A DNA stretch of 64,000 bases from Owenia fusiformis (taxonomy: Eukaryota > Annelida > Polychaeta > Sabellida > Oweniidae): assembly GCA_903813345.2 (NCBI GenBank), contig CAIIXF020000005.1:25111375-25175374 (forward strand), given 5' to 3'. This document shows, in pieces, positions 10,301-20,800 of the stretch. The stretch's first letter is position 1. Each line of letters opens with the position of its first letter. Below the pieces are notes generated by a model, which was not told where the DNA came from, searched no databases, and saw only the letters and a list, made by a program, of their open reading frames with translations. A program made the translations under genes and the position numbers.

Positions 10301-13031
10301 ATCAGACTAGAAAATCAAGATGCCCTGTTTAAAAAAATCTACTGATCATAGTTTTTATCCAGTATAATCATTAAATTTAAAGATTTCATATATCTAGGTC
10401 ATTTAGCTTTCTTGAATTAATAAGTTCAGCTTGGAAAGTTGGTATTTTTTATCAGCTGCACACTCTCCGTTGTAAATGTTGTAAAATTAGTAATTTGACT
10501 AAATATATTTTGCATTGTCAGTCTTATACAATAGAGATGTAAACTACATTTATGAATCAACATCCCAAGTGTGAGCCACATTCTGGAAAATTTGATTAGT
10601 TCATAAGTTTTAAAAGGTAAAACATGGGGAGGGGTATTCTCATATACATGTGTATTTGTATTTTATCTTTAACTGAAATCTTATTAATTAGGTTAGTAAA
10701 CAACATGATGTTTGGAACACATTTCAAGAAAATCTCTGTAATCTTGGTTTATTTGTTCAGGATGTAATGATATATAAATGACTTTTATTGACATACATGT
10801 ATTGCGTCTTTGCATGATTATAATTATTGCAATCAAACATGTAAGCATTAAATTCGATATCAAAGACACATTTACATAATAATTCATTATTTACTTATTG
10901 TGATTATAACAGATCAGTGGAAATTTTGATCTAGCATCAAAAAGGTAAGAACATGGGCTTAAAAGCCCATGGTAAGAATAACACATTGTGCAAAACAACC
11001 CTGGGGATACAGAAAGGGGTAACCCAGAACTCATATATGAACTTATCTTTATGTATTAAGATGGAACTCTAGAACCAAGTTTACACAAAGAATGGTTAAT
11101 CTTTAAATTCTAGGTTATCCCTCTTCTTGGAACATCAGCATTCTGATACTCATAGCATCTTTCTGTTTCACCTGAAACATCTCAGGGCTTAGAAGAAATG
11201 AGATGTCATGGTTTATCATGATGGAACATCAGGAGCTTGTAGCACTGGGAACCAAGTCCATTGACTTTATACTTACATATTGAACAAGTAAAATTAATAA
11301 GTTCATGGAAAAATGCTCTAATTTCAAAGATTTTTGATATTTTCTCATGAAATTTTCACACAATGTATAAAATATACTTTATGATTCTTAAAATATCAAC
11401 ATCTCTAATCTGATTGGTCAAACATAAGGGTTACTTTGGTGACTTGACTTTTGCCGGGGTAGGCGGGGCACTTTTTATGTCACACAATTAGATGGTCAAG
11501 CTTCCCCAAGTACCATACTCTCCAGATGAGACAATCCTTGATTTTGCTGTTTTCACTAGGATGATGGATCAACTAAGAGGTGCACTTTATTGAACAATGC
11601 AACAACTTTTGACTGCAGTCCAGATGGTCCTTCAAACAAGTTTTCCAAATGGCTTCAGAGCACTGTATCACAAATGGGTTGAATGCAAGCGACTGTGCAT
11701 TAAACATGAGGAAGAATATTTCTAAAACCTTCTGGGACAATAGTTGTGACTATCATAAGAAATATCATAAGTAATAATATATAAGTAATATCATGTACAA
11801 GTAGGAAGCCATGGGCGTAGCGCTATATTTCTATGTAGTACGCCACAGTGGGAACAAGAGTTGAGAAAAGCAAAAAACAGCGTTTAGGGGGTCTCTGGGG
11901 GTTCTCCCCCAGGAAAAATTTGAAATTTGGTTGTATTTGGAGCAAATTTGCAACCATCTGGTAGCCTGTCCGTACCCAGCGTACCAGGCGCTACGCCTAT
12001 GGAGGCAGAGAAGAAATTCATGTGATATACTCATAAACTGCCTATACTATTCTGTTGAATAATGTGACGTAAAGGGTGCCTCCTCTACCCAAAAGTCAAG
12101 TTACAGTAATCCTTATTTTTGACCAATCAAATTAAAGATACTGATGTTTAAGAATCAATCGGAAAGTATTTTTTGTACATTGTGTGAAAATTTTATGATG
12201 AAATATGAAGGATCTTCGAAATGAGAGCATTTTTTCACGAACTTATTGAATGACCTGGTACATGTACAAGGATATTATAACTGTAATGTACTTTCCAACG
12301 CCCTCCCATTCTCCCTGCCCTTTTGGTGCTACGCGTGGTGGTGGTCCTGTGCGTGGGAACACAAATGTATGTGAAGCAGAACTGTGTTACATGTCAGGCC
12401 CATAGCCAGGATTTGCCAAGGGGGGTTCAGTTTTCAATTTCCAGGGGGGTCCACATTTGACAATTTTGGCTAAAATATGGCTAAAATCACTTGAGAAGTG
12501 CTCAAAATGGTGAAAAACTGCATAAATTTGAAAGAATTTTTGGCCGGGGGGTGTTCGCCCGAACCCTGCGAAGCCCCCCTTGGCTACTGGCCTGTATGTT
12601 ACAAAGTACAGGTATATGGATTCTAGACCACGCCCATCCAGTATGATAATCTAGGTCAATATATCAGCCCGTTGGAGTGTTTAGTAAATAAATCAGCTCA
12701 GACAGATCCAAAAACAGTGTTTGTTTACAAAATGAAATGAGAACAACACCGTCTATATTATATCGAACCCTTACTCATTTGGTCTCATTTTAAAGATATA
12801 ATACTGAATTTATATTGTATAATATTGATCAAAGGATCTACTCCACATATATGCGAAAATTTCAAATTAAAATATAAATTTGAATCAGCTGATAAAATGG
12901 CGGAGTAGAATTTTTCTGAATAGTTTTATCTACGCATCAAAATTAGAGCTGTTCTGTTCTACTATTGAAAGTTGATACGATGTCTTACCATTCAATGTGT
13001 CTTCCTTTTCTTCCTTATGAGTCGAAGCCAT
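1341..13031 (-). CDS. BNIP3: BNIP3-like mitophagy receptor, 5' part (exons 1-3)
   Basis: Coding exons in transcript order: 12989-13031, 2813-3044, 1341-1401; phases join as 1, 2, 0 and give 112 codons. BNIP3 proteins are outer mitochondrial membrane receptors that recruit LC3/GABARAP in mitophagy and can bind BCL2 proteins. Seen here: a short charged first exon starting MAST, then SDSWVQL (residues 16-22), which matches the BNIP3 LC3-interacting motif W-x-x-L with the serine directly before the tryptophan that is phosphoregulated in vertebrates. The block SIHNGEMERLLGEAQ and the following serine run align with human SIYNGDMEKILLDAQ. Exon 2 then has a short SNxP peptide repeat, and exon 3 is Ser/Pro-rich. 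Exon 1 ends at a GTAAGA donor and exon 2 follows a TTTGCAG acceptor. The C-terminal membrane segment is not in the window. Intron 1 is about 9.9 kb. Exons 1 and 2 are well supported; exon 3 rests on splice sites and phase only. Confidence 0.87.
1402..2812 (-). other. BNIP3 intron 2
   Basis: AT-rich sequence between exon 3 and exon 2. Open frames here are short and shadow-like. I see no transposon ends. Confidence 0.6.
2813..3044 (-). CDS. BNIP3: BNIP3 exon 2 (LIR motif exon)
   Basis: This 232-nt exon starts with two bases completing a valine codon and ends two bases into a codon at AG|GTTTGT. It carries the LC3-interacting region, the conserved MERLLGEAQ block and a four-unit repeat of SNTP/SNAP type encoded by a 12-bp minisatellite, so the linker after the conserved block may vary in length between individuals. 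Confidence 0.88.
3070..3311 (+). repeat. Interspersed repeat, hairpin-ended family, truncated copy
   Basis: Single-unit copy of the family that recurs at 4395, 9048, 19486, 20790, 22439, 49893 and 51235: an ATGGC/GCCAT-rich unit, an AGCAGA segment, 'gagttattgcc', a short purine repeat, then 'ctatatccc' and the 3' end TTCGATGGGATgAT. The hairpin near the end is weakened here by mutation. It lies in BNIP3 intron 1. Confidence 0.75.
4395..4745 (+). repeat. Interspersed repeat, hairpin-ended family, diverged two-unit copy
   Basis: Two diverged units ('actggtatttgggttat ... atggccgcc' and 'actactggtgtttgtgttatc ... ggtagccattttg') followed by the usual tail: 'cctagacagatg', 'ctatatcct' and 'tcactgggataa'. 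Same orientation as the copy at 3070. Confidence 0.65.
5100..6200. repeat. Tandem array, about seven units of 123-156 bp
   Basis: The phrase 'gggtctggaggtgatg' recurs near 5190, 5342, 5465, 5618, 5761, 5917 and 6069. Each unit contains 'agaaaatggcaccaggtaa', the near-palindrome AGCTGATAATATCAGCT and 'gcttttatcgctaaaaa'. Length variation comes from partial duplication of the last phrase. There are no spacers of unique sequence, so this is a satellite, not a CRISPR. Confidence 0.9.
6614..7768 (+). pseudogene. 5'-truncated RLE-type non-LTR retrotransposon, C-terminal region
   Basis: An open frame of about 385 codons without a plausible ATG start, bounded upstream by a stop in flanking repeat. 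It matches the C-terminal part of R2-group retrotransposon proteins. Counting from the GTG at 6623, a CCHC zinc knuckle lies at residues 161-178 (CPLC, then eight residues to His, then x4-Cys), and a restriction-like endonuclease motif follows: RPD at 270-272, 14 residues, then Glu 287 (R/K-PD-x12-14-D/E), with a conserved KYQDL block after it. The reverse transcriptase domain that should precede it is absent, as expected for a 5'-truncated copy. The frame is intact to its stop, so the insertion is either young or under selection. About 210 bp of 3' UTR-like sequence follows, then the flanking repeat resumes. Confidence 0.75.
8093..8130 (+). repeat. 5'-end fragment of the 'tgtcaccacc' element family
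   Basis: 'taacatgacaaaatgtcac' followed by CACC matches the first bases of the 2.1-kb element at 23677. The match stops after about 30 bases. Confidence 0.6.
8165..8511. mobile_element. MITE with about 48-bp terminal inverted repeats
   Basis: Starts TAAGGGGAGGCATCAAAAGT and ends with the inverse copy. The inverted repeats run about 48 bp with three differences and extend through 'aaactaaataaat'. The 347-bp element has no coding capacity. No convincing target duplication is seen. Confidence 0.85.
9048..10077 (+). mobile_element. Hairpin-ended interspersed element with tandem core (HINE/Helentron-like)
   Basis: The core has tandem units of roughly 130-150 bp, each with 'aaaatggcggccatttt', 'agtgtgccatgcttatagta' and 'caaaatcgctccactactt'. 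A single different unit follows, then an ACGG/ACGT microsatellite, 'cctatatcccTCC', and the end GAAC-TTC-GTTC-GATGGGATAATT. The left end carries 'atcccatcgaac', an inverted copy of the right end. Tandem core, microsatellite and 3' hairpin are the layout known for Helentron-associated elements (pearl, CvA) of bivalves; the family name is inference. Confidence 0.65.
9957..10036 (+). repeat. ACGG/ACGT microsatellite
   Basis: Tetranucleotide repeat switching between ACGG and ACGT units. It sits just before the terminal hairpin of the surrounding element, as in the other copies, which have shorter versions. Confidence 0.95.
10078..11283. other. BNIP3 intron 1, unremarkable AT-rich stretch
   Basis: No exon or transposon ends recognised. 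A small 20-bp palindrome (CATGGGCTT, two bases, AAGCCCATG) lies at 10952-10971. Confidence 0.5.
11284..12259 (+). mobile_element. Deleted mariner element with long inverted ends and a nested MITE
   Basis: The left end ('aataagttcatggaaaaatg' and onward) and right end (inverse of CCAGGTCATTCAATAAGTTC) align as diverged inverted repeats of about 190 bp and resemble the ends of the mariner at 26422. The plus strand at about 11497-11725 decodes, with a stop inside, to the transposase C-terminus (PYSPDE, then a D-F-x-V-F-x-RM motif, SFPNGF and KWVE), related to that mariner but divergent. The N-terminal two thirds of the transposase is missing. Confidence 0.75.
11809..12002. mobile_element. 194-bp MITE nested in the mariner copy
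   Basis: Inverted ends CCATGGGCGTAGCGC and CCATAGGCGTAGCGCC. It interrupts the mariner remnant and so arrived later. Non-coding. Confidence 0.75.
12395..12594. mobile_element. MITE of the CAGGCC..TAGCCA family
   Basis: The ends are CAGGCCCATAGCCAGG and the inverse of CAGGCCAGTAGCCA, followed by 'aaggggggttc' on both sides. Relatives lie at 31230-31290 (partial), 55318 and 57333. Non-coding. Confidence 0.75.
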
Positions 13032-13129
13032 CGTTCAAACAGAGGTCTTCCACGATTAAAAAGGAAATCTGCAGCTTTTTCCTGCCACGATACTTTGTTA
13101 TGATTAGTTGTTTTGGCTCTAGTTCAAGT

Positions 13130-13139
13130 GTCACGTGAC
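13130..13139. promoter_or_regulatory. CLEAR/E-box palindrome in the BNIP3 promoter
   Basis: The exact palindrome GTCACGTGAC, the consensus site of TFEB/MITF-type bHLH-Zip factors (CLEAR element), lies 99 bp upstream of the BNIP3 start codon. Its CACGTG core also contains the ACGTG core of a HIF response element on both strands. Vertebrate BNIP3 is a known HIF-1 target, and CLEAR sites mark autophagy genes. The function here is inferred from motif and position. Confidence 0.55.
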
Positions 13140-14640
13140 TAATCCAATTAACATATCCGTCTGACCTCTATAAATGAATGTTGGAACTAGAACACAATGT
13201 TGGTTGTGGCAGAATATGCTGATTTGAAGTGTACATGTATGTCAATTGCATCTAGAAAGGTATTCACCAACTTTGAAAATTTAATTTTTCTTTTTAAAAC
13301 TTATAAACTTATAAGTGTGACTTCTAGCTTGGGGAGATTCCCCATAGACCCCATGTTCCAAAACCACAACAAGTGAAATATCTTTTGTTGTATTCGGTGA
13401 ATAATATCATATCTTTTACTGTACATGTTTTAGTTTATATAGCTATCAGACCTTTAAGCGTTATATGAAAATTGCCCAGGGGGGTGTACTGGTCAAATTT
13501 TTGTACAGGGGGGGTGCCGCTGAGACTCAAAATATCTACCCACATCTAGGGATTTTTTTCTCTAAAAATGGACCCACATCTAGGGTTTTTATTTCAAAAA
13601 TAGACCCACTTCAAGGTAATCTTAAAAAACAAGACCCACTTCTGGCGATTTTTTTTCGGATTGTTCAAAAAGTAGACACAGTTCTAGGGATTTTTTCATT
13701 GAAAATGGGACCCATATGTCGTTTTTTCTTTAAAATGGGACCCACATCTAGGGATTTTCCGGCGAAAAAGTGACCAAATTTAGCGGCATGTCCCCATATA
13801 GCCAATATATGGGAGTACCCCAAATCTCCTTCCACCAAGTGTTTACCAAAAAGTCTTCAATGGTCTACTGAATGAGGAAGGGTGAATGAATGTGATTGCT
13901 TTCCTCACTAGACCTATTCTCTGTTATGCTTTTCACTAGGATGAAGAATTCAAATTCTAGCCAATATCAGAATACAGTATTTCAAGTAATCTGCATCCAT
14001 AAAATTACAAACAAGTGCACGGCTATTTTTAGATTCAATGGAAAAAAATTGGTTTTCATTCAGGGAGGTTGCGATCCGGTATGAATTAAAAAATTGATGC
14101 ATTTTCCTTCAAAATTGAGCTAGAAGCTGCAAATAAAAAGTATTTTAAAGTTCCTTTCTCCTTCTATTTAATGGTTGAATTTTTATTGGATATGGGGGGG
14201 GGGAGTACGCTTCGCCTATGATCAATTTAGCCAAGTTGGCAGTTTTGTGAAAACCTATAATAGTATTATGAGGAATACCATAGGAGGTGCTTATGCAGGC
14301 AAATGTAAAATGGTCAGTTTTTTTATACTAAACGGTGAGCAACACCAAAAAACGAGCGTCCCATTTGCTAAACGATATCCATTACCCTTTAAACATGCTT
14401 TACAATGTTCCTTGAGACATGATATCTCATTTGAGAAAATCTAATTGAGAACAATATTCCCAAAAGATTTCTGAGGTGTTTACATTCAACTTTGCACTAA
14501 AACATGGAAATGTGCTAAAACACAATTCTGGGTTGTGCCACATATTTCTACTATAAGAAAATAAGAAGCAAATGACATCATTAGGTGTAAGCTAGTTCTT
14601 TATTAGATAAGAAAGTGAAATTCAGTGTACAAGTAACATG
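13140..14640. other. Intergenic region between BNIP3 and the IL-17R-like gene
   Basis: Upstream flank of BNIP3 and distal flank of the receptor gene. Contains the minisatellite at 13540, a poly-G tract at 14191-14202 and otherwise AT-rich sequence without a gene. Confidence 0.6.
13540..13775 (+). repeat. Diverged 30-45-bp minisatellite
   Basis: At least five imperfect units built on 'gacccacatctagggattt' followed by a T run and 'caaaaatg'. The 102-codon open frame over it is a repeat by-product. Confidence 0.8.
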
Positions 14641-14646
14641 TACAGG

Positions 14647-15320
14647 GTGTTCAGGAAATTAAGATAATAATGTCATAACTTTTTTATTTATTCAAGGATT
14701 GCATTGAAAGTTTCAGAGATTATAGTTTTAACATATTTTAACTTATTGTTGGAGTTTCAGCTTCAGGCGATTTGATTGGTTGATTCTGTGGTTGTCTTAG
14801 CAAAGCGAGTAGTACTAAGGCGGGGCAGGTGGAATAACTACAGTATATTTGCATGTTTTAAAAAGAGATCCTATCATGTCTATGACTTAAAATGGATGCT
14901 TAAACATAGTTATAACTATAAGCCTGACATTCTTTGCCAATTTATCAATTTATTCTACATAATTTCCCACATTCTAGACACAACCTCTTTGCCTCTTGAA
15001 CCTTCTTCAAATATTTCACAGAATTCTTCTTGACTCATTTCCTGAAGTCTGTTTAACACATTTGAACGTATTACATGAGTATTCTCAAATGTTTGTCCTC
15101 ATTAAGTCCCATTTTGATTCAGCAAAGAAGTATAAATCATTTGGCGCTAGGTTGGGTGAATAAGGTTGATGCTTGAGTTGTTCTAATCTCAGCTGCTCAA
15201 TTTTTTAGTGATTATGGCAGCTGTATGGGAGAGGGAATTGTCCAAGTGGAAGAGAAATTGCATCTCGGGTCGCTTTCTATGTAATGCCTGCATTAAGTCA
15301 TGAAAATCCCATTGAATATC
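14647..15320 (-). pseudogene. Decayed mariner/Tc1-type transposase remnant
   Basis: On the minus strand, about 15100-15290 decodes with stops to a transposase C-terminal block: HQPYSPNLAPNDLYFF, the segment with the third catalytic aspartate of mariner (YSPDLAPSDY in active copies). A plausible element end, 'acagggtgttcaggaaatta', lies at 14647. Frames are broken and the element is dead. It is a different lineage from the two long-ended mariners in this window. Confidence 0.7.
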
Positions 15321-17035
15321 ATTAAAAAAGCATTTATTTGACTTTTATTTCATAAAACAAAGCAATAGAAGAATTTTATCATGGAGATGCACCAAGAAAG
15401 CTTTAAATATGGAGTCGAATAAAATATTCAAACAAGTTTAACCTGAAGCATATTGGAATGAATTCCTCTAATAACAAATACACACACTTACAATGTGTTT
15501 ATTATTCCCTGTATAATTTCAACAACTTTCTATACAGGAAATTTTATTTCGCACATGCTTCAAAAATATGATTCTGTCATATGATTCATACATACAATGA
15601 TAAACTTAAAGATAGATGCAGCAATATTCCCATTATTACGATGCATAAAGGTGTAATTATATTGCATGCAAAAAATAATTAACTAAATTGACCAAAAGAA
15701 AATTTCCTGTATAGTAATACATATGGTATACATACTCATATATACATAATAGACATATATATTGAATAGAATCTCATTAATTAAAGTAATAATGTGAAGA
15801 ACCTGCACATTTCTTTAAATTGTTCAGAAGAAAATTTCCCATGTATATTGTATAAGAATGAACATTTACGGAGTAAAATCTCATGAAACCAATGTGAAGT
15901 TCTGTATGAAGCACACTTCTTTAAACATTCTAAGCAAGCTTTAAAGCAACATATACATGATCAGTTAACTATCCTTTATATTGAGGTGACTAAAAGCTAT
16001 AAAATTTGAGTTTGTATTGAATATTGTTCTTTGTACAGAACTTTTTCTAGAAAGCCCATGGTAAGTCTTGTCTTCTGAACTCAATCCATAAAAACTTCAA
16101 AAACTAAAATTCTCAGATCTAATATGTAAAATATATATAAAAATAATAAATTTATGCCATTCCTTTTAATAAGATTAATCTCATCATTGAAAAGTACAAT
16201 ATATGTTTACAGTATAATTTCATTATTTTTTCTATTAACATAATGTGTAGAATTATTTTTTTCATTTTTCATGGCAATCTAAGTCATTCAGTCAGCATCG
16301 TGCCAATAACTATGAATGATAATTATTTAAGATTCTATATCTAGATGCTATAGAATATAAGTACCTTGTCTCAATAGAGCCATGAAATATGGTTTATTCA
16401 TATTGAAGAACCACACCATAAAAATATATTTAACCAAATTTGGTATAGTAATATTTTATATGAACTAATACCAACAAGTATATAAAATAACTAAAGCATG
16501 TAACAAGATCATGAGTAAAAATCTGATATAAAAATAATACAGTGTGCAGTCGATAACAAACAAAACATCAGTCAATAAGGCCACTCCAGGTTAAATGTCT
16601 GTTTAGCAGGAATGTTGAGAGAAAATTAACAAGGTAACCAGGATTTTACCTTTTACTTTAAATAAAACAGCAAAATACATGTCAAAATAAAAATAAAATG
16701 AAAGGGAATGTAAAGGTAAGAAATGCTAAACAGAGATTTAAATTGTAAGGGTCTAACACAAAAATCAACTTAAAATCACAAATATACCCAGTGCATTAAA
16801 ACACATCAAATCTGAGCACCTCCTGGTCCAGCCAAAAGTATTTGTTATTCAGGTTTTGGTGGGCTCACATCTCATAAAAATGTGAACTACTAAGCCAGTA
16901 TTCAAACTGTACATAAAATATACTATGTATACATTGATCTATTGATCGATCCTGAAGAGAGGGCACAAGACCTGCGTATCTGTATTTAAAAATGTATTTA
17001 TAATTAATAGGGGCCAACTGATGGAGCTCTGACAC
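15321..17035. other. Probable 3' UTR and flank of the IL-17R-like gene
   Basis: AT-rich, no recognisable exons or transposon ends. A minus-strand AATAAA lies at 16393-16398, about 640 bp past the stop codon, and could serve as a polyadenylation signal. Confidence 0.4.
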
Positions 17036-17859
17036 TTAAACAGCCCTAGGAGGCTTAGGGCTCCACTTATATAAATCAGAATTCACATTGGAATCTTGAT
17101 CCCAGCCTGGATCGGTGTGCCAGGACAAATTGTCCTCATGATCAGTCAACTTGGGTTCCTTCCATTGAGTTTTTTCCCAATAGGGTTCATTCACGTTCCA
17201 GGATATGTATGCAGAATCTATTGAGTTGAGTTGATCTCCAACATCAGATCTGGTTTGACTATCAAGAGTTTGTAGTGTATTTGTCACATCTTTGATAGCC
17301 TTAAGTAGGTCAACACCTTGTGGTGTGTCATGGAGATTTACACGAGTGTCACGATATTGGTCTGAAAATGGAGAATCCCTCTGACCAATATTGGACTGTT
17401 GAAGATGCTGCAAGAATTTGTTGATATCTTGAGGTATTGCGTTGTCAAATGTATAAAACATGAGGTCATCGAGGACATTCTGCGGCGATGTGTACTCAAA
17501 CCTGCACATAACAACCTTACTCCTTATGACATCATCAGTCAACGTAAGAATATAACCCAAGGCTTCTTTGAAAGCCACAGAGGACTGAGATTCATCTTCT
17601 GCATAGAATTCACATTTTGCACCTTCAGAGTTGACCACAATAATTTTATCCATTTGAGCAATGGATTTCACAGTTTGCCCTTCATAAGAGCCAGTAGTAC
17701 CATTAGTTCTTGGTAAAGTTGAACAGTTTATTGAGCAACATGTGTTGAGGAATGTAGAAAGTTTATCAACAGCCTTAACATGTAGAGCCGTGTCTGGATA
17801 GTAAACTATTATGACCTTAGGCCGTGCAAGGCTGCAGGGCAACAAGGCTACATCGTCAT
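17036..17859 (-). CDS. SEFIR-domain terminal exon of the IL-17R-like gene
   Basis: This 824-nt exon starts after TTTTCAG and ends with a TAA stop. It encodes the whole SEFIR domain: the RPKVIIVYYPD strand, a helix ending FLNTCC, DKIIVVNSEG for the second conserved strand and loop, and CRFEYTSPQNV near the third. The long C-terminal tail ends in WSPKPPRAV. Coding the signalling domain in one exon makes it separable from the ectodomain by alternative splicing. Confidence 0.9.
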
Positions 17860-20800
17860 CTGAAAAGAAATTAAACAAACACCTTAAATATGTTTTTAAA
17901 GTGTACATGGTCACTGAATTGTTCATATAAGTCATATATTATTTTTATATTAATATCTAAGAAATCATTTTTGCAATCTTGATATATATCTTGATACAGA
18001 GATAAACCAATGGTAGACTATACACAGTAAAACCTGTCTAATCCGAACGTCATTTGGACCGGCTAAAAGCGTTCAGGTTAGGTTTTCACATTTCAAGGTT
18101 TTTGCATTCTCGAGATTCTAGATTTTGAAGAAATGTGAACACATTCTCAATAGATATTTATCTTTCCTTTGACCACATAGCTGTATGGCATTCCAGTTAT
18201 TTCAAAATTCGATTCAAATGAATTTAATGCTAGAAAGCCCGGTTATGATTGAAACCATTCAAGGTTTTTTCCAAAAGTTATATTTGAACAATTCTGTATG
18301 AAATATAGGATATTTTATGAATATACTTCACCTAAGTAACTCTCTGTAGCTTGTGGAATGCTGCTGTCACTCAAAATGGTAGTTGCATCTGAAAAATAAT
18401 ACTTACAATGTAAAATGTAAAGGTCTTAAAGATGGCAGCTGAGCAATGTTGAAAATGACCACCAGCCTGTAAGTTTTATTTTAAAAATGTGAAGTATATA
18501 TACCACAAATGTAAATTAAACATGAAGTGTGATGCACAAGAATAACGCCACATTTTAAACACAAAATAAGATGTCATCTTGGGAAGAAATGATAACAAAA
18601 CAACACAAGTCATTAAATGTACTCAAAATTGAGGAATGGATTGGAGAGGACAAGACATAAATTTTTAGGTGCACAGACTTTCTTACCATGTATTTTCTTT
18701 CTGTACCAACACACAGCGCCACCTATGAGACAAGAAATAACCACCAGAACACCTGCTATGATTCCAAGAATTACCATGGTTCCTAAGGGCTGTGAATCAC
18801 TGGGAGGAGATGCTAAAATAAATCAAACCAATAAAACCAATCAATAATACAGTAAAAGATATTTTATAAAGATATTCAAAAATCATTCAACACCTCATTC
18901 ACAACCCACAAAATATCTTAAATATGAAAATATTTAAAGCAAAAAGTTCATTTTTAGACTTACTATATGCGACAGGAAGAGGTGTTACATCGTAGATAGG
19001 CATGGAAGGGTCTTTTGGCTTTGTTTCAATAGGGGGTGGTGTTGGTACAAGAGGGGGAGCTGGAATGAAAATGATTTTGAATCTAGCCTTCATCACTGTG
19101 GTTGAACTCTTGGTTACAATAGACCTTTTCAATTAATCCTGCCACCTTTTGTAGGTGAAAGAAGCTAGGATATATTGGCTTGATTGAAGATGTCATTGGT
19201 TGTTAGTAGCAGTCTGTTCAAGCAAAAATATGATTTACTTATTGCTAATTTTGAAAAAGAACAACATATGGCATCATCTCTCTAGCCACCATATCATATA
19301 TACTTTGATCTATCAAAAGATGGCAGGATTTAGTGGAAAGGTCTATTGGTTACGAAAACGGATCTGTTTCAGTAACAAAATGTCGCAGCCTTGGATGTAC
19401 AATTTTTCTTTTTCTATTATTTCAGGAGATGTAGGCAGAAAAGATAATCTAATCATTTGCGAATGAATAGATCATGAGACACCATTTTGAAATTCAGCCG
19501 CCATTTTGAAAATCTTTCTCGAACAGGGCAACAGTGTCCCTAGGCATCAGCATATAAAATTTGAACAAAATCCATTCACTGCTATTTAAGTTACCAAAGA
19601 TTACATTTTTTTACAAAAATGGCTGCCATTTTAAAATTCAGCTGCCATCTTAAAAATTCTCTAGGCATCATCATGTACAATTTGATCCAAATCCGTTCAC
19701 TGGTATTTGAGTTATCAAAGATTACGAAAATTTGCAGCCATTTCGATATTGAGCAGCCATTCCAAAAATCTCTTCTTCAGTGTAGCTCCTTTTTCCTTGG
19801 ACATCAGCATATAAAATTTGAAGCAAATCTGTCAACTAGTATTTGAGTTATCAAAGATTATGTTTTTTTTTATGAAAAATGGCAGCCACTTTTAAAATCA
19901 GTTACCATCTTGGAAATTCTTTCTTGAACAAGTATACTTTGTCCCTAGGCTTCATCATATAAAATTTGAACCTAATCTGTTCACTGGTATTTGAGTTATC
20001 AAAGATTATTTTTTTATACGAAAAATGGCCCTCATTTTGATATTTAGCAGCCATTTTGAAAATCTCTTCTTGCATCAGCATATCAAATTTGAACCTAATC
20101 TGTCTACTAGTATTTGATTTATCAAAGATCATATTTTTTACGAAAAATCGTGGGCATTTTAAATTTAGCAGCCATATTGAAAATTCCTTCTCGAGCACAG
20201 GTTCTACCCCAATAAGGCATAAGCCTATAAAATTTGAATCAAATCCGTCAACCGGTACTCGAGTTATCACCTGGACAAATGAACGGACGGACGGCTTTCC
20301 TATATCCTCGAACTTCATTCGGTGGGATAATTATTCCTCACTATTTTTCCGTAAATGGAACAGTTGAAAGTGCAGATTTTAACCATTTCTAACATTCCAT
20401 TTACGACACAAAAGTGAGGAATTACATCAATGATTCTGGTGGTTGTGAACTATTCATTCACAAATGCTTAGGTTTTAAACATATGATGCTGACACAGTTT
20501 TATGCCAAAAAGATCATGTAGATTCGGCCAGAATTCATGAATTCATGGAAAAAGAAAAAATCGTACCTCCGAGGATGGGACATTTTGTTACCCTAACATA
20601 TCTGTTTTTGTAAACAATTTAAAGAGATCCACCAGAGTACATGATAACACACAAAGTAATCTATATACTGTATACAGATGAAGATTATTGAAATCAAGTT
20701 TGAACAGAGAATAAAATATTCTATTTAGAAAGGTAGGAAAGTTCTAAAATAATCCAGATTCCTTCCAAATCTGTACCATCAAAAAACAATGCTGTAAAGA

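Noticed and set aside
13465-13773. 102-codon plus-strand frame
   Set aside because: Spans a minisatellite and repeats with its unit; not a gene.
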